Shown here piece by piece: positions 18,104-28,400 of a stretch of DNA of 64,000 bases. Below the pieces are notes generated by a model. That model ran no database searches. It was not told the DNA's origin and was given only the letters and a program-made list of their open reading frames with translations. Every line of letters begins with the position of its first letter. Position 1 is the first letter of the stretch. The DNA lies in contig CAJTQT010000003.1 in assembly GCA_910578325.1 (NCBI GenBank), forward strand, positions 124,001-188,000. The letters run 5' to 3'. The stretch is from an uncultured Christensenella sp. GTDB taxonomy: Bacteria; Bacillota; Clostridia; Christensenellales; CAG-917. Both the position numbers and the translations under genes were made by a program.

Positions 18104-18582
18104 TAGTCCACCTCGTCCATTGCGTTTAATGCTTCGATTTCATATTTGATTAGATATTCGGGCGTATCTCTAAATCCGCCTCGCTTGAATTTGTCTGACA
18201 CCTTTGTGCCTTTTAACTCCTCCGCTTTAATATTGAATAACGAGCAAATCAAAGACTTATCTATATTCGTATTAAGCACGATTTCTTGAAGCAAAACTAT
18301 AATTTGGTCTATGCGCTTATCCGACACACTTTCTGACACCGTAGGAACAACCGACTTTGCAGTCGGTTGTTCGTCAGGTTCATCGTATATTTTCTTTTGT
18401 CCAAACTCCTCGTCAATCAATATCGGCAATCCATAAGCCAGTGCATTATTGATAAGACTTGTTCGGCTTTTCATATACTTGGGATGCGCCATTAGTTTGT
18501 CTATCATTTGCCATAAATCCTCATCGCATAGGCGAAAATAAATCCTTGCGCTATGGTCTGTTTGTTTTAATTTTCTACCCAT
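18103..18582 (-). CDS. Mobilisation accessory protein, probable DNA-binding (MobC-like)
   Basis: 159 residues from ATG 18582 (MGRKLKQTDHSARIYF), with GGAAG 5 bases upstream; an in-frame GTG at 18630 would run through the hairpin region and is less likely. The N-terminal ARIYFRLCDEDLWQMIDKLM with SRTSLINNALAYGLPILIDE resembles ribbon-helix-helix plasmid mobilisation proteins. The middle is a low-complexity linker and the end is helical. Position just before the relaxase and beside a hairpin-rich gap suggests it binds oriT with the relaxase. Confidence 0.7.
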   Translation of the reverse strand: MGRKLKQTDHSARIYFRLCDEDLWQMIDKLMAHPKYMKSRTSLINNALAYGLPILIDEEFGQKKIYDEPDEQPTAKSVVPTVSESVSDKRIDQIIVLLQEIVLNTNIDKSLICSLFNIKAEELKGTKVSDKFKRGGFRDTPEYLIKYEIEALNAMDEVD

Positions 18583-18746
18583 AAAACTTCCAAAAGAAAA
18601 GTGGGTTTCCCACTTGTTCGTGAGCCGCACGGCGAACTTCCGTTTTGCTCAATCGTAAGATTGTGGCAAAATCCTTAACCTGCTTGCAAACCGCTTCATT
18701 TTGCCACTACTTTTACCCACCTTTCGTCCTTTAAACTTTTTGCCTT
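18583..18746. other. Candidate oriT: hairpin-rich noncoding gap beside the relaxase operon
   Basis: This is the only sizeable gap inside the transfer operon. It holds a perfect AAGTGGG-TTT-CCCACTT inverted repeat at 18599-18615, a GTTCG/CGAAC inverted repeat with a 12-base loop at about 18616-18637, and a CAATC-GTAA-GATTG hairpin at about 18650-18663. Origins of transfer are commonly such clusters next to mob genes. The nick site was not identified. Confidence 0.55.
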
Positions 18747-19151
18747 TTATTTTGAAAACGGCTTGCCGCCGCCCGAATACTTCACTCCGCAACCGCAATG
18801 ATTTTGATTAGACTTTTTCTCTTTCTCGATTTCCTCGTTTGCCATAAGAATGACTTGTGATACAAAATTGCTCTCGCTTACGCACTGCACTCTTACACTC
18901 TCTTTCTTGCGTTTCTTCTCGGCAATGATTGCTCCGCCGAGCTTGCCGTTCTCTCTATTCTGCACGTCCACATCGATGATGCTTTGCGCATAAAGGAATA
19001 CGCCTTTAAGGTACTCGTCCTTGCTTTCCATAGGCTTGCCGTTAAACACATATCCGCTCAACGCTTTGATAAATTCGCCCGCTTGTTTATCTGTCATATT
19101 CTCGACCACTTTGCCGAATTGTTCTCTAAACTTAAAATTCTTCTCTTTCAT
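18747..19151 (-). CDS. DUF6291-like protein
   Basis: 134 residues with AGGAGAAATT before the ATG. The segment FREQFGKVVENMTDKQAGEF with IKALSGYVFNGKP and DVDVQNRENGKLGGAIIAEK follows the DUF6291 pattern found in phage and plasmid replication regions of Firmicutes (small helical domain, then N-GK-GG). The tail is lysine-rich and ends in CGCGVKYSGGGKPFSK. Function is not known. It is the first gene after the ArdC-like gene in the operon. Confidence 0.65.
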   Translation of the reverse strand: MKEKNFKFREQFGKVVENMTDKQAGEFIKALSGYVFNGKPMESKDEYLKGVFLYAQSIIDVDVQNRENGKLGGAIIAEKKRKKESVRVQCVSESNFVSQVILMANEEIEKEKKSNQNHCGCGVKYSGGGKPFSK

Positions 19152-19174
19152 AATTTCTCCTGTTATTTTTTCTT

Positions 19175-20842
19175 TTACACTTTTGCGTTCTTAAAACGTG
19201 ATTTATTGACACCGCTGTGTAACGGCGCTGTCTGTTGCTTATTTAATTTAGCCACATGTTCGATTGCTTGCTTTGCCATTCTGTCATAGAAAGCATTAGG
19301 CTTTTCATCGTGATATTGCCCCGACGAATTAAACACTCTTAGCAGTTGCTCTTTATCGCCATTGCAAAATACGGCGATTCGCAACATCAAGGCTTTCTCG
19401 TTCTTTTCCTCATCGCCGAACATTGACTTGCCTTCATATAGCGAATTAAACATTTCTCCGCCCGTCCTTTTGGCTCGCTCTACCAAATCTATATCTGACA
19501 TTTTCGTTAAACTATCTATGCCACGCTCCGCCATATTCACAGGCTTACTCACCGCTATCGCTTTTGCCGCTACTGTGGACGGCAATTCGTATATAGGCTT
19601 ATCCGCTCTATCCGATTTTCTTTCCGCAAGCTCCGCTCGCTTTATGCTCAATTCTTGCAATGTTTCGTTATCAACCTCGTAAAAAGTCTTATCTTTCCAC
19701 ACCGGCAATTCTTTAATCTTGTCAAACTCGGCAAGTAATTCTTTTTTATCCTTAAAAATGCAAGGCAGCATATAAGAGGTTTGTCCATGTGCGCTTATCA
19801 TATTTATTCCGTAAACGGCATCACCGAGTTCGTCTTCATCCTCGACTATCGCATAAGGTTCAGAGTTTTCCCACGCCGAATATTCGTCCTCTTTTGCCAT
19901 TACAAATCTCGATATTTTGTCCGCATCCGCAATAGCCGCAATTAAGGTGTTAGGATCGTCCTTTATCAGTTCGTACCAAGATTTGATATAACGGCTGTTG
20001 TTTTCGATGTGCTTTTCACTTACGGCGATTTCCATATCTTGCTCCAAAAACATCGCAGAGAGTTCCGCTCGCAATTCTTCGAGCGCATAACTCTTTGAAC
20101 CGAAGCCGTCAGTTTTCGCACGGTTAAGTCTGCCCTCATGTCCCGTGCTGTGCCCTATCTCGTGCAACACCGTTCCATAAAACTCGTGCAAATTCTTGAA
20201 ACTTTCGGGCGTTGGAGCTTTGATAATATCCATAGATTTTATATAACAAGCTTTGTCGCCGCCGTATTCTATTTTCGCTTCGTAGTCGCTCCAAAACTGC
20301 AACAAATCATCTGCTCGCTCCACTCTTTCGCGCGGCTTGATTTCTCGCTTTTCCTGTGCAGGTATACCCTCAATGACATCACCGTTAAACACTCTGTAAT
20401 ATTTGCGTAGCGGATATACATTCTCATCTATGTACTCTTGCTGTTCCTCTTTCGTCATTCCGTCAAGTACGCTCTTGTCAAACGGCTTTTTTGTTTCTTT
20501 ATCACGAAGTTCATAAAATTCGATTGGGACACCCGCATTTTTACCGAGATTCTTACCGTTCTCGTCCTGCTTAAAATGCCAACCTCTTTCTTCCATTTGG
20601 TGAAACGTTGCCCATCGAGTATCCGTATAACCTTTTGCTATTGCTATAAGCGATAATGTAAGATTGTTTATTCCGTGATAGCGCTTGCCCGTACTCGCCG
20701 ATACAGGCACGCCCAAGCCTATCCAACCTTGTTGCCAAATCCCCGTACCGTTTTCAAGATTTTGAAGCACCATATCTACAAGCGCTTTCCTTTGCGGCGT
20801 CAGTTTTTCATACGCTTCATTCTGTGTCGTTTTCTCGCTCAA
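19175..20842 (-). CDS. ardC: ArdC-like antirestriction protein with zincin domain and a primase-associated C-terminal domain
   Basis: 555 residues from TTG 20842, with AGGAGG upstream inside the preceding small gene. The N-terminal ssDNA-binding domain has NGTGIWQQGWIGLGVPVSA and GKRYHGINNLTL. The zinc metallopeptidase-like domain has HEIGHSTGH (about 227-235) and a downstream EELRAELSAMF. ArdC-type proteins protect the incoming single strand from restriction in the recipient. The last 100 residues (DIDLVERAKRTGGEMFNSLY to MAKQAIEHV, with AVFCNGDKEQLLRVF) match the C-terminus of the giant protein at 22411-33441 and resemble the small helical domain after NrS-1-type primase-polymerases. That fusion is unusual. 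Confidence 0.85.
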   Translation of the reverse strand: MSEKTTQNEAYEKLTPQRKALVDMVLQNLENGTGIWQQGWIGLGVPVSASTGKRYHGINNLTLSLIAIAKGYTDTRWATFHQMEERGWHFKQDENGKNLGKNAGVPIEFYELRDKETKKPFDKSVLDGMTKEEQQEYIDENVYPLRKYYRVFNGDVIEGIPAQEKREIKPRERVERADDLLQFWSDYEAKIEYGGDKACYIKSMDIIKAPTPESFKNLHEFYGTVLHEIGHSTGHEGRLNRAKTDGFGSKSYALEELRAELSAMFLEQDMEIAVSEKHIENNSRYIKSWYELIKDDPNTLIAAIADADKISRFVMAKEDEYSAWENSEPYAIVEDEDELGDAVYGINMISAHGQTSYMLPCIFKDKKELLAEFDKIKELPVWKDKTFYEVDNETLQELSIKRAELAERKSDRADKPIYELPSTVAAKAIAVSKPVNMAERGIDSLTKMSDIDLVERAKRTGGEMFNSLYEGKSMFGDEEKNEKALMLRIAVFCNGDKEQLLRVFNSSGQYHDEKPNAFYDRMAKQAIEHVAKLNKQQTAPLHSGVNKSRFKNAKV

Positions 20843-20978
20843 ATTCTATCTTCACCTCCTGTAACATTATCGGTTCGCCGAAATCGTAACCTTTATCGTC
20901 TGTATCAATTACATCGAATAAATCGTTACCTTTCGGCACTGTGATAACGGGCGTATTTGTTCGTTTTTTCTTTTTCAA
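20817..20978 (-). CDS. Small protein overlapping the ardC start
   Basis: 53 residues from TTG 20978, with AAGGAGG at 20984-20990. It reads KKKKRTNTPVITVPKGND and ends in EIF-like acidic residues (IEFERENDTE). It overlaps the ardC start by 26 bases and carries the ardC ribosome binding site, so the two are probably translationally coupled. Function unknown. Confidence 0.6.
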   Translation of the reverse strand: MKKKKRTNTPVITVPKGNDLFDVIDTDDKGYDFGEPIMLQEVKIEFERENDTE

Positions 20979-21035
20979 AATTACCTCCTTAAAACTTTTT
21001 TTGATTTAATTAGACATTTTATTGCACTATCAGAC

Positions 21036-21064
21036 TTGACAATATAACATTACAATGTTATAGT
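21036..21064 (+). promoter_or_regulatory. Toxin-antitoxin promoter with palindromic operator
   Basis: TTGACA (21036-21041), 17 bases, TATAGT (21059-21064) form a strong sigma-A-type promoter. The spacer and -10 contain a perfect inverted repeat with 9-base arms, TATAACATT-AC-AATGTTATA (21043-21062). This is the place for an autorepressor; the HTH antitoxin of the operon is the natural candidate. Confidence 0.8.
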
Positions 21065-21082
21065 TTACGCATAGGAGACTAA

Positions 21083-21775
21083 TTGACTATGGCTAATCTG
21101 AATGAATTGATTATTTATCACGGTTCGACTGATGTTATCGAAAATCCCGTATTCGGCAAAGGAAAACCTTATAACGATTATGGGCTTGGATTTTATTGCA
21201 CTGAATCCCTCGACCTTGCCAAAGAATGGGCGGTAGATGAAAATCGCAACGGATATGCAAATAAATATGCTCTTGATTTAAACGATTTGCACATTCTTGA
21301 TTTATCACAAAAAAGTTACACCACACTACATTGGATTACCATCCTTTTGCAAAACCGTGTTTTCACTTTGAAAAATGACATTTCTAAACTCGGAAGGGAT
21401 TATCTTTTGCAGAACTTTTCTCTACCGACTGGAGACTATGATATTATTAAAGGCTATCGTGCCGACGATTCATATTTTGCTTACGCCGAGAGTTTTCTTA
21501 GTAACACAATTTCTATTGGACGTTTGTCCGAAGCGTTGCGTTTTGGCAATCTTGGTGAACAGATAGTACTCATATCAAAAAAATCATTTGAACATATCCG
21601 TTTCTTAGGATATGAAATCGCAGATTCAAGCACATATTATCCTTTAAGAAAAGACCGTAATGAACGAGCAAGATTAGAGTTTCTTTCAAATCGTCAAGGC
21701 ACACCTTCGCCGTATGACCTTTATCTAAATGACATAATTAGAGGAGTTCCTGCCGATGATCCACGCCTACAATAA
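21083..21775 (+). CDS. DUF3990-like toxin, ADP-ribosyltransferase-like
   Basis: 230 residues from TTG 21083 (GGAG 5 bases upstream) or 228 from ATG 21089. The N-terminus IIYHGSTDVIENP, then YNDYGLGFYCTESLDLAKEW, and the later GEQIVLISKKSF give the H, Y and E/Q elements of an ADP-ribosyltransferase-like fold, as in DUF3990 proteins. These are found as toxins in Firmicute mobile elements. It is the first gene of a rightward two-gene operon with its own promoter, against the direction of all neighbours, and overlaps the antitoxin by 20 bases. The target is unknown; ADP-ribosylation itself is inferred. Confidence 0.75.
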   Translation: MTMANLNELIIYHGSTDVIENPVFGKGKPYNDYGLGFYCTESLDLAKEWAVDENRNGYANKYALDLNDLHILDLSQKSYTTLHWITILLQNRVFTLKNDISKLGRDYLLQNFSLPTGDYDIIKGYRADDSYFAYAESFLSNTISIGRLSEALRFGNLGEQIVLISKKSFEHIRFLGYEIADSSTYYPLRKDRNERARLEFLSNRQGTPSPYDLYLNDIIRGVPADDPRLQ

Positions 21776-22367
21776 ACAGTTTCTGCCAACTGCACAAGAA
21801 AAACTTGCCGCAATGTTTGAACTTGCCGTATTATATGAAAAAACGGATATAAACAAATTTGCGAGTCAGTTTCTTTCATCCCCCATTTGTCACGCATTCG
21901 AAACTGCAAATCCGATTTATGTTCTCGGCAAATCCGCAAACGAGCTTGTAGGCATTGTTCTAAACACAGAACCTCTGAATATCAACGTAAGCTGCTTCGC
22001 TTCTCCCGAATATTGGGTTGGTTATGTACTCGCTTATGCGCAGTGGTATTTTAATAAACCCTTTTCTGTCCTATTAAAGGCACTGCCGTGTGACACGTTG
22101 TTAAATCATTATTTCCCATACCACGAAATGGATATCTCGCATAGTATTGACTTGTTTCGTTCTCACCTGCCAGAACAATGTACGTTAAAAACGTTGCGTA
22201 TAGCTAAAAACCTCAGTCAATCACAACTCTCATTATTAAGCGATGTACCCTTGCGCACAATTAAAGCATATGAACAAGGTAGTGTTGATATTGCAAAAGC
22301 ACAATCCGAAACACTATATGCCCTCGCTAAAACTCTTAACTGCACTATTGAGGATTTACTACAATAA
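21756..22367 (+). CDS. HTH antitoxin/autorepressor of the DUF3990-like toxin
   Basis: 203 residues. The N-terminal two thirds (FASQFLSSPICHAFETANPI, YVLGKSANELVGIVL, YWVGYVLAYAQWYFNKPF) are likely to bind and neutralise the toxin. Residues 145-203 are a Cro/XRE-type helix-turn-helix (LRIAKNLSQSQLSLLSDV, then LRTIKAYEQGSVDIAKAQ). The start overlaps the toxin end by 20 bases, giving coupled translation. It probably binds the 9-base-arm palindrome in the promoter at 21043-21062. Confidence 0.75.
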   Translation: MIHAYNKQFLPTAQEKLAAMFELAVLYEKTDINKFASQFLSSPICHAFETANPIYVLGKSANELVGIVLNTEPLNINVSCFASPEYWVGYVLAYAQWYFNKPFSVLLKALPCDTLLNHYFPYHEMDISHSIDLFRSHLPEQCTLKTLRIAKNLSQSQLSLLSDVPLRTIKAYEQGSVDIAKAQSETLYALAKTLNCTIEDLLQ

Positions 22368-22374
22368 GTTTTTC

Positions 22375-22400
22375 GTGGCTGTCTATGTTTAGACAGCCAC
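22375..22400 (+). terminator. Terminator of the toxin-antitoxin operon
   Basis: A perfect 11-bp stem GTGGCTGTCTA / TAGACAGCCAC with a TGTT loop starts 8 bases after the antitoxin stop and is followed by TTCTTTATCTTTATTTT. Confidence 0.8.
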
Positions 22401-22410
22401 TTCTTTATCT

Positions 22411-25400
22411 TTATTTTCCGCCTTTATTTGAGTTGCTGTTATTTACGGGCGTTGTCGGTTTTACCTGCGCTTTCGGTTGAAACCTGCTTACGGTGTCTCG
22501 AATTGCCTTGATAACCGTACACTCGTAATAGTTGTCAGATTTTTCGGGACGGTATAAGCCGCTTGTCGCAAAGATACGAAGCATTTGCTCTTTGTCACCG
22601 TTGCACCAAAATGCGAGCATATTCATAAGACTCATGTCGGACCTGCTGTGGTCGTTATGTATGTCTTGTCCGCTGTACAGTGCCTTAAATCTATCGCCGT
22701 CTTTTCCGTTCTCCGCGCGTTCAACAACATCCCTATCGCTCATACGGGACAAGCCCTCGACTCCTGCTCTTTCGCCAACAACCTTTGTGCGTTTTGCGCA
22801 CTTGCTTTCAATCGTATTCTTGATTTGAGGTTCGTCGAAAGATTTCAATTCCGTTCCGCCGAAGTCGTCACCTGTCATTGCAATAAAATGTGCGTTGCGA
22901 TAAAACTCCATTTCGCCGTCTTGCGAGAATGAGCGAACGTCCATACCCTGAGTTTTTCCGAATATATGCAAGCCTTTTCCGCTCACTGACTTTTCACAGT
23001 AGAAGCCGTCACACTTGTTGTAGAGGTCTGCCGCAAACGATTTCATATCGCCGTTTTCCTCGAAACAATCGTCGAGGTCTATGCAAGCGATTCCGTCCTT
23101 GCCGTCGAGCGCATATGCCAGCGCTACTCCGCCGTTATTCTTTGCATACTCGATAGCCTCGTCAAAACTTGCCCACGTTGACGGCTCGTCGCTCTTTGCC
23201 ATTTTACCCGTGTGTATGTCGATAAGGAATTTATCCAATCTGCCTCGCACCTCATTCGGTTTTGTTCGCACAATAACCCAATTAGGTTTGTTCTTCATTT
23301 CTTCGGGAACACGCTCTCGCAACTGTCGTTCTGTTTCGGCAAATTGTTCGGATTTGCTCGCACTCGGTCTTGAATATACCGTATAGTCATCCGCTGTTTT
23401 ACCTTTAACCTGTGCGATAAAATCGTCTGCTTTTACAGCGATTTCTTTCGCTTTCTCGCTCTCCGCTTGATTGTTTAGGAGTTTTACGATAAACCCTTGC
23501 GGCAAGCCGATATTGACAGTCTTTTTCTCCTCATTAGTCCTTACCAAATTGTTCGGAATATAGTAACAATATCCGTCGTACTCGCCTTTCGGCATTCTGA
23601 ACAATGTACTCTTATCGTACATAGCGATTTTTGCTTTTTCATCGACATTGACGCTCTTAAAATTACCTTCCTCTTTTGATTGCGTTTGCGCCGTCTGCTG
23701 TGTTTCTCTTGTCCCTTGCGGATAATCTTCTATGCTTGTGTCGTTCATCATCCTGAACAATTGATAAACAGACACTTTCACCGTATCGCCGTCTTTATTC
23801 CTTACTGCAAGCGGGAAATCATCAGGTACTCGGATATTCATTCTATCTCCGTCGCTTTCGTTGTCCTCTGTGACAAATCCATTCGGCATCGAGAAACTGC
23901 CACCTGCGAACCCCGACGATTTTGGCATTGCGAATATCGTGGCTTTTTCTCGCTCATTGCGAATTGCCTCTCTTGGCACGTTTATCGTTGTCCATCTCGC
24001 TTTGTTTTGTTCGTCCTTACGGATATAGTCCTTATCAAGCGTGCCGTGTACAAGTTTCTTAAACTCGCTTGCCGACAGTTTTACCGACTTTTCCAAATCC
24101 CTGTTGCGTATCTCAACTTCTTCGCTTTCTTTCAGACGAATAGTAAACGCAAGTTCACGGCTATCGCTTTGCAAGTCTGCAATCTGCGTAGAATTCTTTA
24201 AGCGGTCATTATAGATAAAGTATGTATATCCATCATACTCGCCGCTTGTCGGCATTCTCATAAAACTGCTCTTTTCGTATTTTTTGATAAAGGCATCTCT
24301 TGATACCGTAATTTCAATCATCTTTTCTGCCATATTTAACCATTCCTTGTTTTCATAGATTTTGGGACTGTCACCGTATTTATCCGCCCTGAACATTTCG
24401 GCTTCTTCAAGCGACTTCACATAGTACCCTTGCGCCCACTCGCCGTCGTCCGTGTCATAATTTGCCGCTACAATGAAGTCATCTACGGTATGCCGATAAA
24501 TAATTGCGATATTCCTCTCGTTTTGGTCTTTTGTAATGTTTACGACGCTGTATCCCGATTTCGTTTGACTTAAATGCTTGCCGCTCAAAGTTTTATTGAC
24601 ATTGGCTTTGCGAATTTCCTCGCTCATTTTATCGAGTTCATCGGGCGACTTATATACAAGCACATAGTCCCTTTTTACATCTGTATCGGTATTCACTCTG
24701 TTTATGAGTTCATCAATCTCTTGTTGTGTATCGAAAGACCTCTTGAACAAAGTGCCGATTTCACCGCTTTCCTCGTCGAGATAAACGGGCGTGAACACAT
24801 CTTCACCGTATGAGCCTTGCTCGAAGTACACAGTGTAATAACGACTTGATTTTGTAGTCTGCATTTCCTTTTGCTTGCTTCTTATGACATTTATAAATCC
24901 GTCCACAACGGCAGGATGCTCCTCAACTACAAACTGTCTGCGCTGTTCCTCGTTTTCGCCGATTGCAATACCTTTTGCCCAATCCTTATTTGCATTTGAA
25001 AAACGCCCGTCATAGTCTTTGCTCTGCACTGTATTTGCGAGCACATAATTTATCTCGTCTATGCCGTATTTCTCTATGAGTTCGTCTTCAAATCCATCTT
25101 TTAAGCGCATTCCGTCAAAGTTATTTTTGATTGCGTTTTCAATCGCTGTTTTGCACTCTTTATGTATCCGCATACTGTCTTCCTCTTGTTTAACTTTCTG
25201 TACATCATCTGCATCCCACTCGTATCTGTCTTTTACAATATCGGCATGATTATCTTGGTTATACCACTCAATAAGAAATTTATCGCCCTCGAAAGTGTTT
25301 ATACTCGCATTTTCCGTAAAAAGATAATACTCATACAAACATTCCAAAATGTGCGGTGAATCTTCCAACAGTGCTTGTTTATCTCTATCGCTTAATTCTT

Positions 25401-28400
25401 CTGCTTTTTCTTCGTCAAAATAAGCAGAGAATTCATTAAAAACCTGAATTCGACAACCCTCTGTATTTAATAGTTGTTCAGGTGTTTTCTTCACTGCGTC
25501 CGCATAAAACTTGGTGTACTCAGACTTTACGCTTTCCCTTAATGTTTGTAATAATAATGCAGAATTTGACATAGGCTCGATAACCTTTGTTTCCAAGTTG
25601 GGAATATTCTTTGCTGTTTCTTCCTGCATATCGTTCGCATCCCACTCATATCGGTCCTTAACTATTTCAGCGTGATTTTCATTGTTATATGTTACTATCA
25701 ATTCCATGTCGTCATCGTATCCGTTTATACTTGCATGGTCGGCAGTTAAATATTGCCAATATAGACTGTCCAAAATCTCAGGTGCATCCATCAATAGTGC
25801 TTGAATATCCCTATGGCTCAAATCATCGCCACCTTCTTCACATAAGAACTCTAACATCTCATTGTAAAATCTAATTTTGTAGCTGTCTTGATTTATGAGT
25901 TCTTCGGGCGTTTTCTTTATTTCTTCGGCATAAAACTTTGCGTATTCTTTCTCTACACTTTCGATTAGTTGCTTACGCAATAAATCCGACATTTTTGCTC
26001 CTGCCTTATTTTTTGCAATCAAATCGGCATATTCCTTAATACTCTCATTAGGAATATTATCTGCTATCGCATTTCTCACATCGCTTATATCCCAACCGTA
26101 TTCTTCGAGCGGAAACGCCGCAAATCTATTTGTGAAATCGTCAAGCAACCTACTCGTTTGAGGTTTCATTTGTATGAAATCGGATTCTCCGTTTTTGGCA
26201 AAGTATTCTTGCAATGCTTCTCGCTCCTCAAAAAGATTGTTGCTCAACGCATCCACATACTTTGCATCAACATTGTTCATCTCTGTATTGACAACTTGGC
26301 TCGCAGATTTGCAGAAAAGCAACCTTGCATTCAAATATGCCTTGCCTTTATCAGACTCTATAAACTTGTTCCATTCAGGCTTTTCTATACCAAATATACC
26401 GTCGTGCGTTTCCGTTTCGGGCAGTATGATTTTACGATCGGTATCATCGCTGTTGAGTACAGATACGGGCAATCCTATATCAATCAACAGCCTTGCCACT
26501 CTCTTTCTTAACGGCAACATCCCGTCCCAACTGTACCCTGCCTCATGCATTTGCTCTGATGTAATCGTGTAGTCGGGCAAAACCGACACTTCCATTGTTG
26601 CTATTTTATCTTCTCTGTCTATCAAATTATCCTCCTTGATTTCAGGTAACTGTTCAATTATCACAGTTTGTTTATCTCTACTTTTCAAATCCCCTAACAT
26701 GCGCCCGAATGTTTCGGTATCTACGGACAATACGCTCTGTTCTTGCTCGTTTAACTTATCTTGTATGATTGCAAGTCCGTGCAGTTCGGCAAGTTCTTCA
26801 GCCTTATCGCCGTAAATCTCGTAGTTATCGCCGTTGCTTATAAACACATAAGCATTGGAATTTTTGCATTGCTGTCGCTTGTACTGATTTACGTTTGCAG
26901 AATCGAGCGTCTTGCGTGGCTGCTTCTTGCGAACAGTCTGCGCTACTGCACTCGGCAACGCCATTTGATTTTCATCATCGGATACAATACTTTCTTCTTT
27001 ACCATCGTCGATAACTACTTCCTCGTTTTTGTTCACGCCAAGTTCAGTATTGAGTTCGCCTTGCTCTTTGATTAGGTCTTTCAACTGCTCCGCATACTCA
27101 AATGGTTTTTCCACCTCGACCTTTGCAACCTCTAAATCGTGTTGCAATTCAATAAGACGGTTTTCGGCACGCTGTTCTCGCTCTGGAAACTCTTTGCAGA
27201 AATTGTCCAACCTCGTTATCAAGCCTATTGCGCTGTCACCTATGTTCATCTCATAACGCCCTGCTCCTGCAAGCGTGATAGACCTTTCGCCTATCAGCAT
27301 TATCATCGGATTAAGGCTAATTTTAAGTCCTGCATATTCGGCTACAATCACATCGGTATTGTGCGTATTCAATGCGCTTTGCAATGCCAACGCTCCCTCT
27401 TTCTTATCGGTGTACAATTTTCCGAGTACGCTTATAGAAAACAAATCGGGATCAGTATTGTGATTTGCTCGCACCGTCTTTATATCCTCACACAAATACT
27501 CCAAATACTTTGTCTGTCTTTGGATACTTTCGGGATAGGTCTTGCGGATTTTGTCTTGCAGCATATATAAGTTTCTTTTATACTGTCCCTCAAGCACTCG
27601 TAGTCTTGCCACTTCCGTATCAACTTCCATTTTGCGTTTTATTTTTGGATTTGCCGCCGTGATTGCTTTTATTTCCGCATAAGTCAAAGTCGTTTCATCG
27701 ATATCGTCCGCCTCACGCACAGTTAAGTCCCCACGATTTATCTGAGAAATAAATCGCTGTTTGTTTTCAAGGATTTGATACGAGTAACTGTCAAATGTTC
27801 GCTCCTTAACATAGGTAAATATCTTGACTTCTTTATTTGTGTTACCCTGTCGGATTATTCGCCCCTCACGCTGTTCCATATCGCTTGGACGGTACGGCGT
27901 ATCGAGATGGTGTAATGCTATAAGTCGCTCTTGCACGTTCGTACCTGCGCCGCACTTCTCCGTGCTCCCTATAAGCACTCTAACCGCACCCGAATTTACT
28001 TTATCGAACAGCGCTTGCTTTTGTTGGTCGGTGTTGGCGTCGTGTATGAACGCTATCTCGTCTTTCGGAACACCTCGCTCAACGAGCTTGTATTTCAAAT
28101 CGTTATAGACATCGAAATCCATACCATACACATAGTCCTCAAATGCTTTCTTCGGCGTGGACAAGTCGCAAAACACAATCTGTGTGGACTTTGTTTCTTG
28201 AGTATCGTTCCATATCTCGACAATATTATCCGCACAGACATTAAGTTTGCTTCCGCTTTCGTCCGCCGAGCTTCGCTCGTAACAGCGTGGATCGAGCGCA
28301 AGTTTTTTGCCGTCCGAAGTCACCTTTAACATATTGTCAATTTCGGGCGCAACATTGCCGTCGCTTATTTGTTCGGCTCTCTCCGCAATCTCGTCTGCAA

